A stretch of DNA of 11,247 nucleotides from Lichenicola sp964245345 (GCA_964245345.1 CAXTMS010000115.1:1-11247); one strand, 5' to 3'; counted from the stretch's first letter, positions 1 through 6,639 are shown. Numbers and translations are program-made. The notes: generated by a model not told the origin, from the letters alone.

Positions 1-233
1 GCACGAGTTCGGTCATCAGCACCGTGATGGACGCGGTCGTGGCCGAGATCGTCGCTGGGCGCCCGCCGGTGAACGCGATCACGCAGGCTATCATCAGCGA
101 AGCAGACGGAGAGACCCTAGGATCCAACCGCGATGCCACCGAGAAGCCGATCGCCGCTGGGATCAGGGCCAGCGCTACCACCACCGTGGCCAGCACCTCC
201 CCCCGTCCGCAGGTTCGCGAGCCAACGTCGCAC
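1..233 (-). pseudogene. SulP-family anion transporter, N-terminal part; frameshifted and cut by window edge
   Basis: Read on the minus strand from about 196 to 1, the translation is a clear SulP N-terminus. It includes VVVALALIPAAIGFS, a LDPRV turn and IAFTGGRP followed by TIS, matching the family pattern VALALIPEAIAFS ... GVDP ... AFxGGRPGMISAATGA. SulP proteins are multi-pass inner-membrane carriers of sulfate, bicarbonate or similar anions. Upstream of 199 the matching frame is a different one, reading RRWLANLRTG from a GTG at 233. The two frames would join if the six-base C run at 199-204 (G run on this strand) had five bases. Conserved residues are also changed: IPEAI is IPAAI, SAATGA is SATTAS, and the GLYAS-type motif is SPSAS. 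I infer a decaying gene, although a sequencing indel plus a divergent subfamily is possible. The start is uncertain: GTG at 233 or at 284, neither with a ribosome binding site. The remaining C-terminal part lies outside the window. Confidence 0.65.
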
Positions 234-474
234 GAAGCCGCTGTCTACGTTGTGAGGACGCTGTTTTGCGGGGAAGGCATGCACGCTACGGCCCGATAGC
301 GACGTGAGCCTGGAGCGGCTGCGTGCGTTGCATGGTCCGGCGGATTGGAGGCCGGAGGAGCCACCCGGGTTGCGCCGGATCCGATCGAACGCCGCCCGTC
401 TAGCCAGCCCCGTGCTGCAACGCGATATCGAGCGCGCAACCGGTCTTCCTGTCCGCCTCCTTGGGCTATACTCC

Positions 475-1812
475 TCAGCCGCGCCCGCGGATCACCTGCG
501 CCAGCTCGGTGGCGCGGTTGTCGGTGAGGCTGGACAGGAAGTCGTTGACCAGGCGGTAGCTGTCTTCCAGCCCGGTGGCCTCGTTCGGCGCGGACTCGCC
601 CATCAGCCCCAGGATGCGCGATGCCCGGTACGACAGCCCAGGGCCGGCGCCAGTCCGCAGCAGCTCACGTGCCGCGTCCGAGCAGGAGTCGAGCAGGGTG
701 TCGACCGCCGCATAGGCGCCGATCTCGATCTCCATCTTGCGCGTGTGGGTGAAGATCTTTTCCCGCGCCAGCGCCTTGGCCCCCGCCACGCCGGCGGCGA
801 CGTGCGGGCTGCCGGCGTCCACCAGGCTGCCGGCGAACCGGCCCTCCAGGATCGCCGGCGCGTTGCGGAAAAAGCTGCCCACGCAGTCCTCGATCAGCAG
901 GTCCACCGCCTGGCCGCGCAGCCAGCGCACCCGCTGCCGCTCCGAGCGCCCGCCGCGATAGCTGTCGTAACGCCGCCTGACCTCCGCCGTCATCACCGAC
1001 AACAGCAGCTCCTCCACCTCCGCGGTGTGCAGGAGCTTCATCTCGATGCCGTCCTCGATGTCGATGATGGCGTAGCAGATGTCGTCCGCTGCCTCGACCA
1101 GGTAGGCCAGCGGGTGCCGGCAGAACACGCCGGGCTCGATCTCCAGCAGACCCATGGAGCGTGCGATCACCAGGAACGCGTCCCGCTCGGAGGCGAAGTA
1201 GCTGAACTTGCCGGGCCTGTAGCGTGGCGCGTGCAGCGCCGACCACGGGTACTTGATGAAGCTGCCCAGCGTCGCATAGGTCAGGCGCAAGCCTACCGTG
1301 TCGACCAGGCTGGTGAGCAGCCGGAAGCCCTGGGCGTTGCCCTCGAAGGTGTTGAGGTCTTCGACGCAGGACGGTCGCATTCCCTCGAAGAACCCCGCCG
1401 GCCGCTTGGCGTACCAGCCGCGTATCGCGAACTCGCCCGCATGCCCGAAGGGCGGGTTGCCGATGTCGTGCGCCAGGCACGCCGCCTGCACGATGGCTGC
1501 GACGTCCGCCGCCACCACCCGATCCGGCAGCTCGCCGTCCACCTGCAGCCGCTTGCCGGCGAGCTCGCCCAGCGAGCGCCCGACGCAGGACACCTCCAGG
1601 CTGTGGGTGAGGCGGTTGTGTACCCTGTCGTTCTGCGGCAGCGGGTGCACCTGGGTCTTGCGCCCGAGCTTGCGAAACGGCTCGGAAAAGATCAGCCGGT
1701 CGTGGTCCTTCTGGAACTCGGAGCGCCCGGTGGCGGCGGCCCGGGCGGTACCGGAAGAGCGGCGCGGCGCATCGCCGAGCCGGGTGTCATCCAGCAGCCG
1801 CTCCCAACGCAT
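475..1812 (-). CDS. dgt: deoxyguanosinetriphosphate triphosphohydrolase (dNTPase), HD domain
   Basis: This cytosolic HD-domain enzyme hydrolyses dGTP (in many relatives other dNTPs) to deoxynucleoside plus triphosphate, adjusting the dNTP pool. The protein is 445 aa. Family signatures are visible: GRSEFQKDHDRLIFS near residues 29-43, RKLGRKTQVHPL at 47-58, RLTHSLEVS at 67-75 (metal ligand H70), LAHDIGNPPFGH at 113-124 (H115, D116), and EAADDICY at 240-247 (fourth ligand probably D243). The ATG at 1812 is chosen because it gives MRWERLL...RLG, the N-terminus typical of the Pseudomonas-type dNTPase subfamily. The frame stays open further upstream with an in-frame GTG inside a low-complexity stretch, and no clear ribosome binding site decides the issue. 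It lies 74 bases downstream of pncA on the same strand, so it is probably the last gene of the htpG-pncA-dgt unit. It has no recognisable intrinsic terminator behind it. Confidence 0.93.
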   Translation of the reverse strand: MRWERLLDDTRLGDAPRRSSGTARAAATGRSEFQKDHDRLIFSEPFRKLGRKTQVHPLPQNDRVHNRLTHSLEVSCVGRSLGELAGKRLQVDGELPDRVVAADVAAIVQAACLAHDIGNPPFGHAGEFAIRGWYAKRPAGFFEGMRPSCVEDLNTFEGNAQGFRLLTSLVDTVGLRLTYATLGSFIKYPWSALHAPRYRPGKFSYFASERDAFLVIARSMGLLEIEPGVFCRHPLAYLVEAADDICYAIIDIEDGIEMKLLHTAEVEELLLSVMTAEVRRRYDSYRGGRSERQRVRWLRGQAVDLLIEDCVGSFFRNAPAILEGRFAGSLVDAGSPHVAAGVAGAKALAREKIFTHTRKMEIEIGAYAAVDTLLDSCSDAARELLRTGAGPGLSYRASRILGLMGESAPNEATGLEDSYRLVNDFLSSLTDNRATELAQVIRGRG

Positions 1813-1886
1813 CGCCGAACGCGGCGCGGGCGGCCCAGACCCGTCGGCAGGAGGCACTTCGCCACCCACCAAGGGGGAGGAAACGG
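1813..1886 (-). other. pncA-dgt spacer with C-rich/G-rich imperfect palindrome (possible fragment of a dispersed repeat)
   Basis: Read on the minus strand, the spacer begins with TTTCCTCCCCCTTGGTGGG, an imperfect palindrome (CCCCCTTGGTGGG) unlike the surrounding coding sequence. I recall similar C-rich/G-rich palindromes as dispersed intergenic repeats in some high-GC alphaproteobacteria, but cannot test copy number here. The spacer is in frame with dgt and lacks a stop, so it could be read as an N-terminal extension; its low-complexity, Pro/Gly-rich translation argues against that. Confidence 0.3.
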
Positions 1887-2546
1887 TCAGGCGAGCGCGT
1901 CGGACTGAACGAAGCGCACGCCCGCCGCCTCCAGCCGGCTGCGCGCCAGCGTCGCGCTGGTGCCGCCGTCCGGCTGCGGCAGGGCGATGGCGCGTGTCAT
2001 GTCTTCGATCACGATCGTCTCGAACCCGGCGCGCATTGCGTCCTCCGCCGACCAGGCGACGCAGAAATCCGCCGCAAGCCCGGCCAGGAACAGCCGGCGC
2101 GTGCCGCGGTCTGCGAGCCAGCCGGCGAGCCCGGTGCGTGTGGCGCCGTCGTTGTCGAAGAAGGCGGAATAGCTGTCCAGCTCCGGGCGCCAGCCCTTGC
2201 GCAGGATCAGCGACACGCGCGCGGCGTCGAACTCCGGATGCAGCTCCGCGCTCGCCGTGCCCTGCACCGCGTGGTCCGGCCACAGCACCTGCGGTCCGTA
2301 GGGCATGGACACCACCTCGTAAGGCTTGCGGCCGGGATGGCTGCTGGCGAACGAGGTGTGGCCGGGCGGATGCCAGTCCTGCGTGGCAAAGGCGTGAAGG
2401 AAGCGCTCGCGAAGCAGCCGGTTGATTCCGGGCACGATCTCCTCGGCCCCCGCGACCGGCAGCTCGCCCCCGGGCATGAAGCACGGCTGCAGGTCGACGA
2501 CGCCGAGCACGTCGGTCGCCGGATCGAGCACCAGGCCGGCCGGCAT
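1887..2546 (-). CDS. pncA: nicotinamidase / pyrazinamidase, isochorismatase-like hydrolase
   Basis: PncA deamidates nicotinamide to nicotinate in the NAD salvage pathway, in the cytosol. The protein is 219 aa, close to the usual family length. The catalytic triad is visible as D18 (VVDLQ), K117 (LRKGW) and C162 (AADFCV). Metal-binding residues align as D57, H59 and H63 (QDWHPPGHTSFAS) and H92 (LWPDH). The ATG at 2546 is three bases past the htpG stop (TGA GCG ATG), and an AGGA at 2557-2560 is spaced 10 bases from it inside the htpG end. Tight coupling to htpG is therefore expected, which would place this salvage enzyme under the heat-shock-type promoter upstream. Nothing looks truncated or damaged. 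Confidence 0.95.
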   Translation of the reverse strand: MPAGLVLDPATDVLGVVDLQPCFMPGGELPVAGAEEIVPGINRLLRERFLHAFATQDWHPPGHTSFASSHPGRKPYEVVSMPYGPQVLWPDHAVQGTASAELHPEFDAARVSLILRKGWRPELDSYSAFFDNDGATRTGLAGWLADRGTRRLFLAGLAADFCVAWSAEDAMRAGFETIVIEDMTRAIALPQPDGGTSATLARSRLEAAGVRFVQSDALA

Positions 2547-2549
2547 CGC

Positions 2550-4448
2550 TCAGATGTCCTGCGGCGGGAGCGAGAACGACGCCACCATTGCCTCCGCCAC
2601 CCGGCGGGCGAAGGCGGCCGGTTCCGCCGGCTGCTCCCCGTCCTGCACCCGTGCCAAGTCCAGCAGGGTGCGCGCCGCCTCGTCGATCGGCTCCTCGCGA
2701 CCGAGCTTCGCCGCCAGCGCTCTGATCAGCGCGTGGTGCGGGTTGATCTCCAGAATCGGTGCGGAGGTCGGCATCTTCTGGCCGGTGCGTCGCATCAGCC
2801 GCTGCATCTGCAGGTCCGGCCCGGACTGCGATGCCGCCAGCACCACCGCGCTGCTCACCAGCCGGTCGGTGGCGCGCGCCTCGGCGATGTCATCCCCCAG
2901 CGCCTGCTTCAGCGCCGGCAGCAGCGCCGCCACGTCCGCCGCCTCCGCCTGAGGCGCGTTGTCCAGCGCGATCTTGGACAGGTCCGCCAGCCCCTGCGTC
3001 ACGCTGCGCAGCGGCTTGTCCTCGAACTTGTCCAGCCGCTCCGGCCAGAACGCGTCCACCTGGTCCGACAACAGCAGCACCTCGATGCCGCGCGCCCGGA
3101 AGCCTTCCAGCTGCGGGCTGCTTCCCAGCGCTTCCTGGCTGTCGCCGGCCAGGAAGTAGATCGCCTCCTGTTCCGGCTTCATTCGCCCCACGTACTCGGA
3201 CAGCGACACCCAGCCCTCGGCGCCGGAGGAGCGGAACCGCGACAGTCCCGCCACCTCCGCGCGGTGCTCGAAATCGTCCCACAGTCCTTCCTTCACCACC
3301 GCGCCGAAGTTCTCCCAGAACGGCACGTAGCCATCCGCCTCCTTGGCCTTGGACTTCAGTTCGCTGATCACCCGGTTGGTGACCGCCTTGCGGATCCGCG
3401 CCAGCACCGGCGTCGCCTGCAGCATCTCGCGCGACACGTTGAGCGGCAGGTCCTCGGTGTCGACCACGCCCTGTACGAAGCGCAGCCAGGACGGCAGCAG
3501 GTTGGCCTCGTCGGTGATGAACATGCGCCGGACATGCAGGCGCACCCGGCTGTCGCGCGTGCTTTCCACCGGCTCGAACGGCTTCATGCCGGGCACGAAC
3601 AGCAGCGCGCTGAACTCCAGCGTGCCTTCCGCGCGCCAGTGCAGCGTCGCCCAAGGCTTGTCGAACATGTGGCCGAGATGCTGATAGAACTCGGTGTATT
3701 GTTCCTCCGTCACCTCCGCGCGCGGCTTGCGCCACAGCGCCGTGCCCTCGTTGGCGGCGACGTCGTTGCCGTCGCGCGTGATGCTGATCGGCCAGGTGAT
3801 GTGGTCCGCCCACTTGCGCACGATCGCTTCCAGCCGGTACGGCTCGAGGAACTCGTCCGCGTCGGACTTCACGTGCAGCACGATGTCGGTGCCCGGCAGC
3901 TCCCGCGTCGCCGGCGCCAGCGTGTAGCTGCCCTGGCCTTCCGACGACCAGCGCCACGCCTCCGACTCGCCGACCCGGCGCGACACCACCTCGACCCGGT
4001 CGGCCACCATGAACGCGGCATAGAAGCCGACGCCGAACTGCCCGATCAGGCTGGGCCGCTCTTCCGGCTTGGCATCGGCCAGGCTCTTGGTGATGTCCTG
4101 TCCGAACGCACGCGTGCCCGAGCGCGCGATGGTGCCGAGGTTCTGCGCCAGCTCGTCCCGGCTCATGCCGGTGCCGTCGTCGGAGATGGTGAGCAGCCGC
4201 GCCTCCTTGTCGGGCACGATGCGTATCTTCGCCCCTTCGGGCAACGCCCGCGACGGCTCCGTCAGCGCCTCGAACCGCCTGCGGTCGGACGCGTCGGCGG
4301 CGTTCGCGACCAGCTCGCGCAGGAAGATCTCGCGCTCGGAGTAAAGCGCGTGCACCACCAGGTCGAGCAGCCGTCCGACCTCGGCGCCGAACTCGTGGCG
4401 CTCCTCGCCGGCCGGCTGGGTTGGCTGCATGGTGTCCTGGTCGCTCAT
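2550..4448 (-). CDS. htpG: molecular chaperone HtpG (bacterial Hsp90)
   Basis: HtpG is the cytosolic homodimeric Hsp90 chaperone, an ATPase of the GHKL fold that remodels client proteins with the DnaK system under stress. The protein is 632 aa, the normal bacterial length. The N-terminal ATP site shows FLRELVANAADASD at about 42-55 (E45 general base, N49), SDDGTGMS at about 89-96 (adenine-binding Asp is D90; the usual DNGxGM has Asp for Asn here), and IGQFGVGFYAAFMV at about 125-140. The middle domain has DLPLNVSREMLQ, which contains the catalytic-loop arginine. The C-terminal dimerisation domain is complete and ends with a short LPPQDI tail. The ATG at 4448 is the first good start; MQPTQ six codons on is a weaker alternative. 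It heads a minus-strand unit with pncA 3 bases downstream. An RpoH-like promoter is present at 4503-4531. Confidence 0.97.
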   Translation of the reverse strand: MSDQDTMQPTQPAGEERHEFGAEVGRLLDLVVHALYSEREIFLRELVANAADASDRRRFEALTEPSRALPEGAKIRIVPDKEARLLTISDDGTGMSRDELAQNLGTIARSGTRAFGQDITKSLADAKPEERPSLIGQFGVGFYAAFMVADRVEVVSRRVGESEAWRWSSEGQGSYTLAPATRELPGTDIVLHVKSDADEFLEPYRLEAIVRKWADHITWPISITRDGNDVAANEGTALWRKPRAEVTEEQYTEFYQHLGHMFDKPWATLHWRAEGTLEFSALLFVPGMKPFEPVESTRDSRVRLHVRRMFITDEANLLPSWLRFVQGVVDTEDLPLNVSREMLQATPVLARIRKAVTNRVISELKSKAKEADGYVPFWENFGAVVKEGLWDDFEHRAEVAGLSRFRSSGAEGWVSLSEYVGRMKPEQEAIYFLAGDSQEALGSSPQLEGFRARGIEVLLLSDQVDAFWPERLDKFEDKPLRSVTQGLADLSKIALDNAPQAEAADVAALLPALKQALGDDIAEARATDRLVSSAVVLAASQSGPDLQMQRLMRRTGQKMPTSAPILEINPHHALIRALAAKLGREEPIDEAARTLLDLARVQDGEQPAEPAAFARRVAEAMVASFSLPPQDI

Positions 4449-4502
4449 CTCGTGGTGTCCCTGCTGGATGATCTCGAAGCGCGCGTGCTGCCCGTGCCGG
4501 CG

Positions 4503-4531
4503 ATATGCGCGGAGATCCCGTCCAGTTCAAC
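4503..4531 (-). promoter_or_regulatory. putative RpoH (sigma32) heat-shock promoter of htpG
   Basis: On the minus strand the -35 is GTTGAA (4531-4526), then 15 bases, then GCGCATAT (4510-4503). The sigma32 pattern is CTTGAA, 13-15 bases, CCCCATNT. Five of six -35 positions fit, as do the core C-CAT-T of the -10. The predicted start near 4495 leaves a leader of about 47 bases before the htpG ATG. htpG is a classical RpoH target, which supports the call. It is inferred from sequence only. Confidence 0.6.
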
Positions 4532-4564
4532 ATGCCCCGCGCCCGGAGCGCTTCATCATCCGTT

Positions 4565-5428
4565 TCAGTCGCGCATCGGCCGCATCGGCAGCGACGCCAG
4601 CGCCACCGGCCGGGCGCGGTAGGCGGCGAGGCTGCCCATCGGCATGCCCATGGTGCCGAGCCCGGGCCCGGCCGGCGTGCTGCGTATGATGTGCCCGAAC
4701 CCGCCGAGCGGCCGGCTCATCGGCGGCAGCGCCGACCCGCCGCCGCCAGAGAACCCGCTTCCGAACCCGCCTCCGGGGGTCCCGGCCGAAGCTGACGACG
4801 CGGTCGCTAGGCTGGCCACCGCGACCGCCGCATGCGCACGCCCCGCGCGGCGCGCGGCCGTGCCGTCCGGACGGTCGATCGGCTCCGCCCACGCGTCCAG
4901 CACCTTTCTCTGGTAGTCGATGCCGAGATCCGGCGTCTGCGAATGGTATGCCGCCGCCGCGTGCGGCCAGCTTCCGGTCTGGTGGAACAGGTCGGTCAGG
5001 AAGCGTGCCGCGAACAGGGCGTTGGCATGCGGATCGAACGCCTGCTCCAGGCTGCTGAAGCCGTCCGGATGATACATCAGGTTGATCTGCAGGCAGCCGA
5101 CATCGATCGAACGTATGCCAGCTGCCTGGAACGCCCGCGCCGCCGCGACCGCCTCCTCCTTGCTGTTGTAGAAGTGACCGATGCCCTGCGCGTTGATGGT
5201 CCACGGCCACGCCCTCACGCCGCCGGCGCCGGGGTCGTAGCGCCCGGTCTCGACCCGGCTGATCGCGCCGAGCAGCTGGTTGGGCACGCCGGTGCTGTTT
5301 TCCGCGTCCGCGGTGGCCTGCTGGCACAGGATCCCGGCGCTGGACGGTGTCTGCGCCCTGGCAGAGACCGCATGGATCATGAGCAGCAGGCTCAGCAGGA
5401 GGAACCGCAGGGCACCGGGACACGCCAT
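4565..5428 (-). CDS. secreted lytic transglycosylase (SLT domain) with glycine-rich tail
   Basis: This is a periplasmic enzyme of the soluble lytic transglycosylase type, which cleaves peptidoglycan glycan strands leaving 1,6-anhydro ends. With the ATG at 5428 the protein is 287 aa. Residues 1-25 form a signal peptide: a Leu-rich core, then SARA before Q26, a good signal peptidase I site. The SLT core spans roughly 35-170: LLGAISRVETGR has the probable catalytic Glu at E60, CLQINLMYH at 112-120 is the family's second motif, and AAAYHS at 158-163 is the third. Residues from about 180 onward are Ala/Gly/Pro-rich low complexity (GGGFGSGFSGGGGSALPP) with no recognised domain. Cys35 and Cys112 could form a disulfide. 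An in-frame TTG at 5461 would add 11 residues including K/R and is a real alternative start. It lies 116 bases upstream of htpG, with the htpG promoter in that gap, so it is probably a separate unit. Some relatives of this size act in secretion or conjugation machines, but no such genes are nearby. Confidence 0.85.
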   Translation of the reverse strand: MACPGALRFLLLSLLLMIHAVSARAQTPSSAGILCQQATADAENSTGVPNQLLGAISRVETGRYDPGAGGVRAWPWTINAQGIGHFYNSKEEAVAAARAFQAAGIRSIDVGCLQINLMYHPDGFSSLEQAFDPHANALFAARFLTDLFHQTGSWPHAAAAYHSQTPDLGIDYQRKVLDAWAEPIDRPDGTAARRAGRAHAAVAVASLATASSASAGTPGGGFGSGFSGGGGSALPPMSRPLGGFGHIIRSTPAGPGLGTMGMPMGSLAAYRARPVALASLPMRPMRD

Positions 5429-5478
5429 GGCCCCGACACTACGGCGCGAAAGCTTCCCCAACCCTTAACGCCGTTTCT

Positions 5479-5493
5479 TGCGAACGATTCGCA
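5479..5493. promoter_or_regulatory. Fur-like palindrome TGCGAA-CGA-TTCGCA (possible operator)
   Basis: This is a perfect 6-3-6 inverted repeat. It has the same half-site geometry as the Fur 7-1-7 core (TGATAA-TnA-TTATCA), sharing TG..AA and TT..CA. It is followed at 5497-5505 by a second small palindrome, TGCG-A-CGCA. It lies 20 bases upstream of the sRNA -35 on one side and about 50 bases upstream of the transglycosylase ATG on the other, so it could serve either gene. Assignment to the Fur family is inference from geometry. Confidence 0.3.
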
Positions 5494-5513
5494 TTGTGCG
5501 ACGCAAAAACATG

Positions 5514-5542
5514 TTGACCAGCGCAGTCGGCGTTGATATATA
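5514..5542 (+). promoter_or_regulatory. sigma70-type promoter of the sRNA gene
   Basis: TTGACC (5514-5519), a 17-base spacer, then TATATA (5537-5542). This is an unusually AT-rich -10 for such a GC-rich genome and the best vegetative-type promoter in the window. The start of transcription is expected at about 5548-5550, directly before a transcript that ends in a clear terminator. The promoter is not positioned for any protein gene. Confidence 0.75.
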
Positions 5543-5548
5543 CGGCTC

Positions 5549-5627
5549 GGCGGCGCCGCTTTGGCCGCGTCGCTTCTTGGACGTTTCCTCCCTAAACTTG
5601 GCGGTGCTTCGGCACCGCCTTTTTTTT
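5549..5627 (+). ncRNA. small RNA, alpha-r8 / suhB (MmgR)-like, about 79 nt
   Basis: The gene has its own promoter (5514-5542) and intrinsic terminator (5600-5627) and no open frame of its own. Predicted structure: a 5' GC hairpin pairing 5550-5554 with 5564-5568, an unpaired linker at about 5569-5599, and the terminator hairpin. The linker holds TTGGACG and TTTCCTCCCT (5584-5593). Its CCTCCC complements Shine-Dalgarno-like GGGAGG, suggesting base pairing to ribosome binding sites of target mRNAs, probably with Hfq at the U tail. From memory, the alpha-r8 family (Rfam suhB; MmgR of Sinorhizobium meliloti, about 77 nt, linked to polyhydroxybutyrate storage) has this size and a conserved unpaired UUUCCUCCCU between hairpins. 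The family assignment is recollection; promoter, motif and terminator are seen directly. Neighbouring genes are both on the other strand. Confidence 0.75.
5600..5627 (+). terminator. Rho-independent terminator of the sRNA
   Basis: A perfect 8-bp stem GGCGGTGC / GCACCGCC with a stable TTCG tetraloop (5608-5611) is followed by eight T residues (5620-5627). It works on the plus strand. Read on the minus strand after the amidohydrolase gene, the hairpin is there but no T run follows it, so it would be at best a weak terminator for that gene. Confidence 0.95.
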
Positions 5628-5635
5628 GCCCTGCG

Positions 5636-6514
5636 TCAGCCCGGCTGTGGCATCGCCCCGCACAGCGCCCGGAGCAGCGCCGACATCAGGTCGCGCAGCT
5701 GGTCGAAGCGGGCAAGCTTGAGATAGCGCGCCTGGTCCAGGTACAGGCTCCGGCTGACCTCGATCTGCAGCACGTGCACGCCCTGTCGCGGCCGGCCGTA
5801 GTGGCGGGTGACATAGCCGCCGGCATAAGGATCGTTGCGCCGCACCCGGTATCCGGCCGCTTCCAGGAACCGGTGCACGGCGCCGGACAGCGCCGGGTCG
5901 CACGACGTGCCGTGCGCGTCGCCCAGCACGAAGTCCGGATCCTGCCTGGCACCGGCCGGCTCCTCCGTCGGCATGGAATGGCAGTCGAGCAGGACGCAGC
6001 GGTCGAACGCGCTGCGCGTTTCCGCAATCAGCCCCGACAAGGCATCGTGGTAGGGCTGCCAGCAGGACCGGATGCGCGCCTCCGCCTCCGCGAACAACAG
6101 CTTCTCCCCATAGATCGGCTGCCCTGAGGCCACGAGGCGAGCAATGGTGCCGAAGCCTGCGTTGATCCGCGGCGAGCGCGTGTTGCACCAGGGCGGCAGC
6201 TTGTCGGAGAACATGGCCGGATCGAGCTCCCACGGTTCCCGGTTCACGTCGCAGTAGGCGCGCGGAAAGTCCGCCGCCAGCAGCGGCAGTCCGCAGGACG
6301 CCGCACCGGAAAACAGCTCGTCGACGAAGCAGTCCTCGCTGCGGCGCAGGGCGTGGGGGTCCAGCCTCGACGCCGCCAGGAAGGCCTGCGGGTAGACGCG
6401 GCCGGAATGCGGCGAGGCCACCAGCACCGGACCGTTGCGGCCGGTTGGCCGCACGATCCGGAACGGACGGGCGACGAACCCGTCCGCGGCGTCCGGCTGA
6501 CCTTGCCTCGTCAT
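5636..6514 (-). CDS. N-formylglutamate amidohydrolase family protein
   Basis: The family (PF05013 type) hydrolyses N-formyl-L-glutamate to glutamate and formate, the last step of one histidine-degradation route. Many alphaproteobacterial members stand alone and may act on other N-formyl or N-acyl substrates. The protein is 292 aa, full length. Motifs seen: SPHSG at 34-38, RRSEDCFVDEL at 57-67, FPRAYCDVNREPWELD at 83-98, LLDCHSMP at 175-182, DFVLGDAHGTSCD soon after, and a GGYVTRHYGRP...QIEVSRSLYLD region in the C-terminal third. The His and Asp residues in these motifs are the likely zinc site. The ATG at 6514 is the only good start near the conserved N-terminus; its ribosome binding site is weak. 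No hut genes are nearby, so a dedicated role in histidine breakdown is not supported by context. Its 3' end is next to the sRNA terminator. Confidence 0.9.
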   Translation of the reverse strand: MTRQGQPDAADGFVARPFRIVRPTGRNGPVLVASPHSGRVYPQAFLAASRLDPHALRRSEDCFVDELFSGAASCGLPLLAADFPRAYCDVNREPWELDPAMFSDKLPPWCNTRSPRINAGFGTIARLVASGQPIYGEKLLFAEAEARIRSCWQPYHDALSGLIAETRSAFDRCVLLDCHSMPTEEPAGARQDPDFVLGDAHGTSCDPALSGAVHRFLEAAGYRVRRNDPYAGGYVTRHYGRPRQGVHVLQIEVSRSLYLDQARYLKLARFDQLRDLMSALLRALCGAMPQPG

Positions 6515-6596
6515 GGCCGCAAGCTTGCCCGCGCTGCCCGCGCGGTGATCCGTCGCAGGCGACGCGGCCGAGGGCGGGAAACGGGGCAGGCGGCGC

Positions 6597-6625
6597 TTGC
6601 GGAACCGTCCGGGCGCTTGTAGAAA
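6597..6625 (+). promoter_or_regulatory. promoter of tRNA-Val
   Basis: TTGCGG (6597-6602), a 17-base spacer, and TAGAAA (6620-6625). Transcription would start near 6632, seven or eight bases before the mature tRNA. The spacing and the TAGAA core of the -10 match those of the tRNA-Ser promoter at the other end of the window, which supports both. Confidence 0.6.
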
Positions 6626-6639
6626 ACGCCGCGACGGAT

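Noticed and set aside
24..299. Plus-strand 91-codon open frame at the left edge
   Set aside because: The opposite strand reads as a SulP transporter N-terminus, which explains the openness of this frame.
245..439. Minus-strand 64-codon open frame between dgt and the SulP remnant
   Set aside because: Arg/Ala/Pro-rich with no recognisable pattern. An AAGGAGG in this spacer is not followed by a start codon at usable distance.
465..472. TATACT on the plus strand at 467-472 as a -10 element
   Set aside because: No acceptable -35 lies 16-18 bases upstream, and no plus-strand gene follows.
304..1908. Long plus-strand open frame opposite dgt and pncA
   Set aside because: It is a GC-bias shadow: Arg/Gln/His-rich translation with no family pattern, while the minus strand carries clear enzyme motifs.
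2238..4622. Very long (794 codons) plus-strand open frame opposite htpG
   Set aside because: Antisense of a well-conserved Hsp90 gene; the composition is the low-complexity Arg/Leu/His/Gln pattern seen in high-GC mirror frames.
5461..5513. CtrA-type site from TTAAC at 5466-5470
   Set aside because: Only one half-site is present; the second half at the right spacing does not match.
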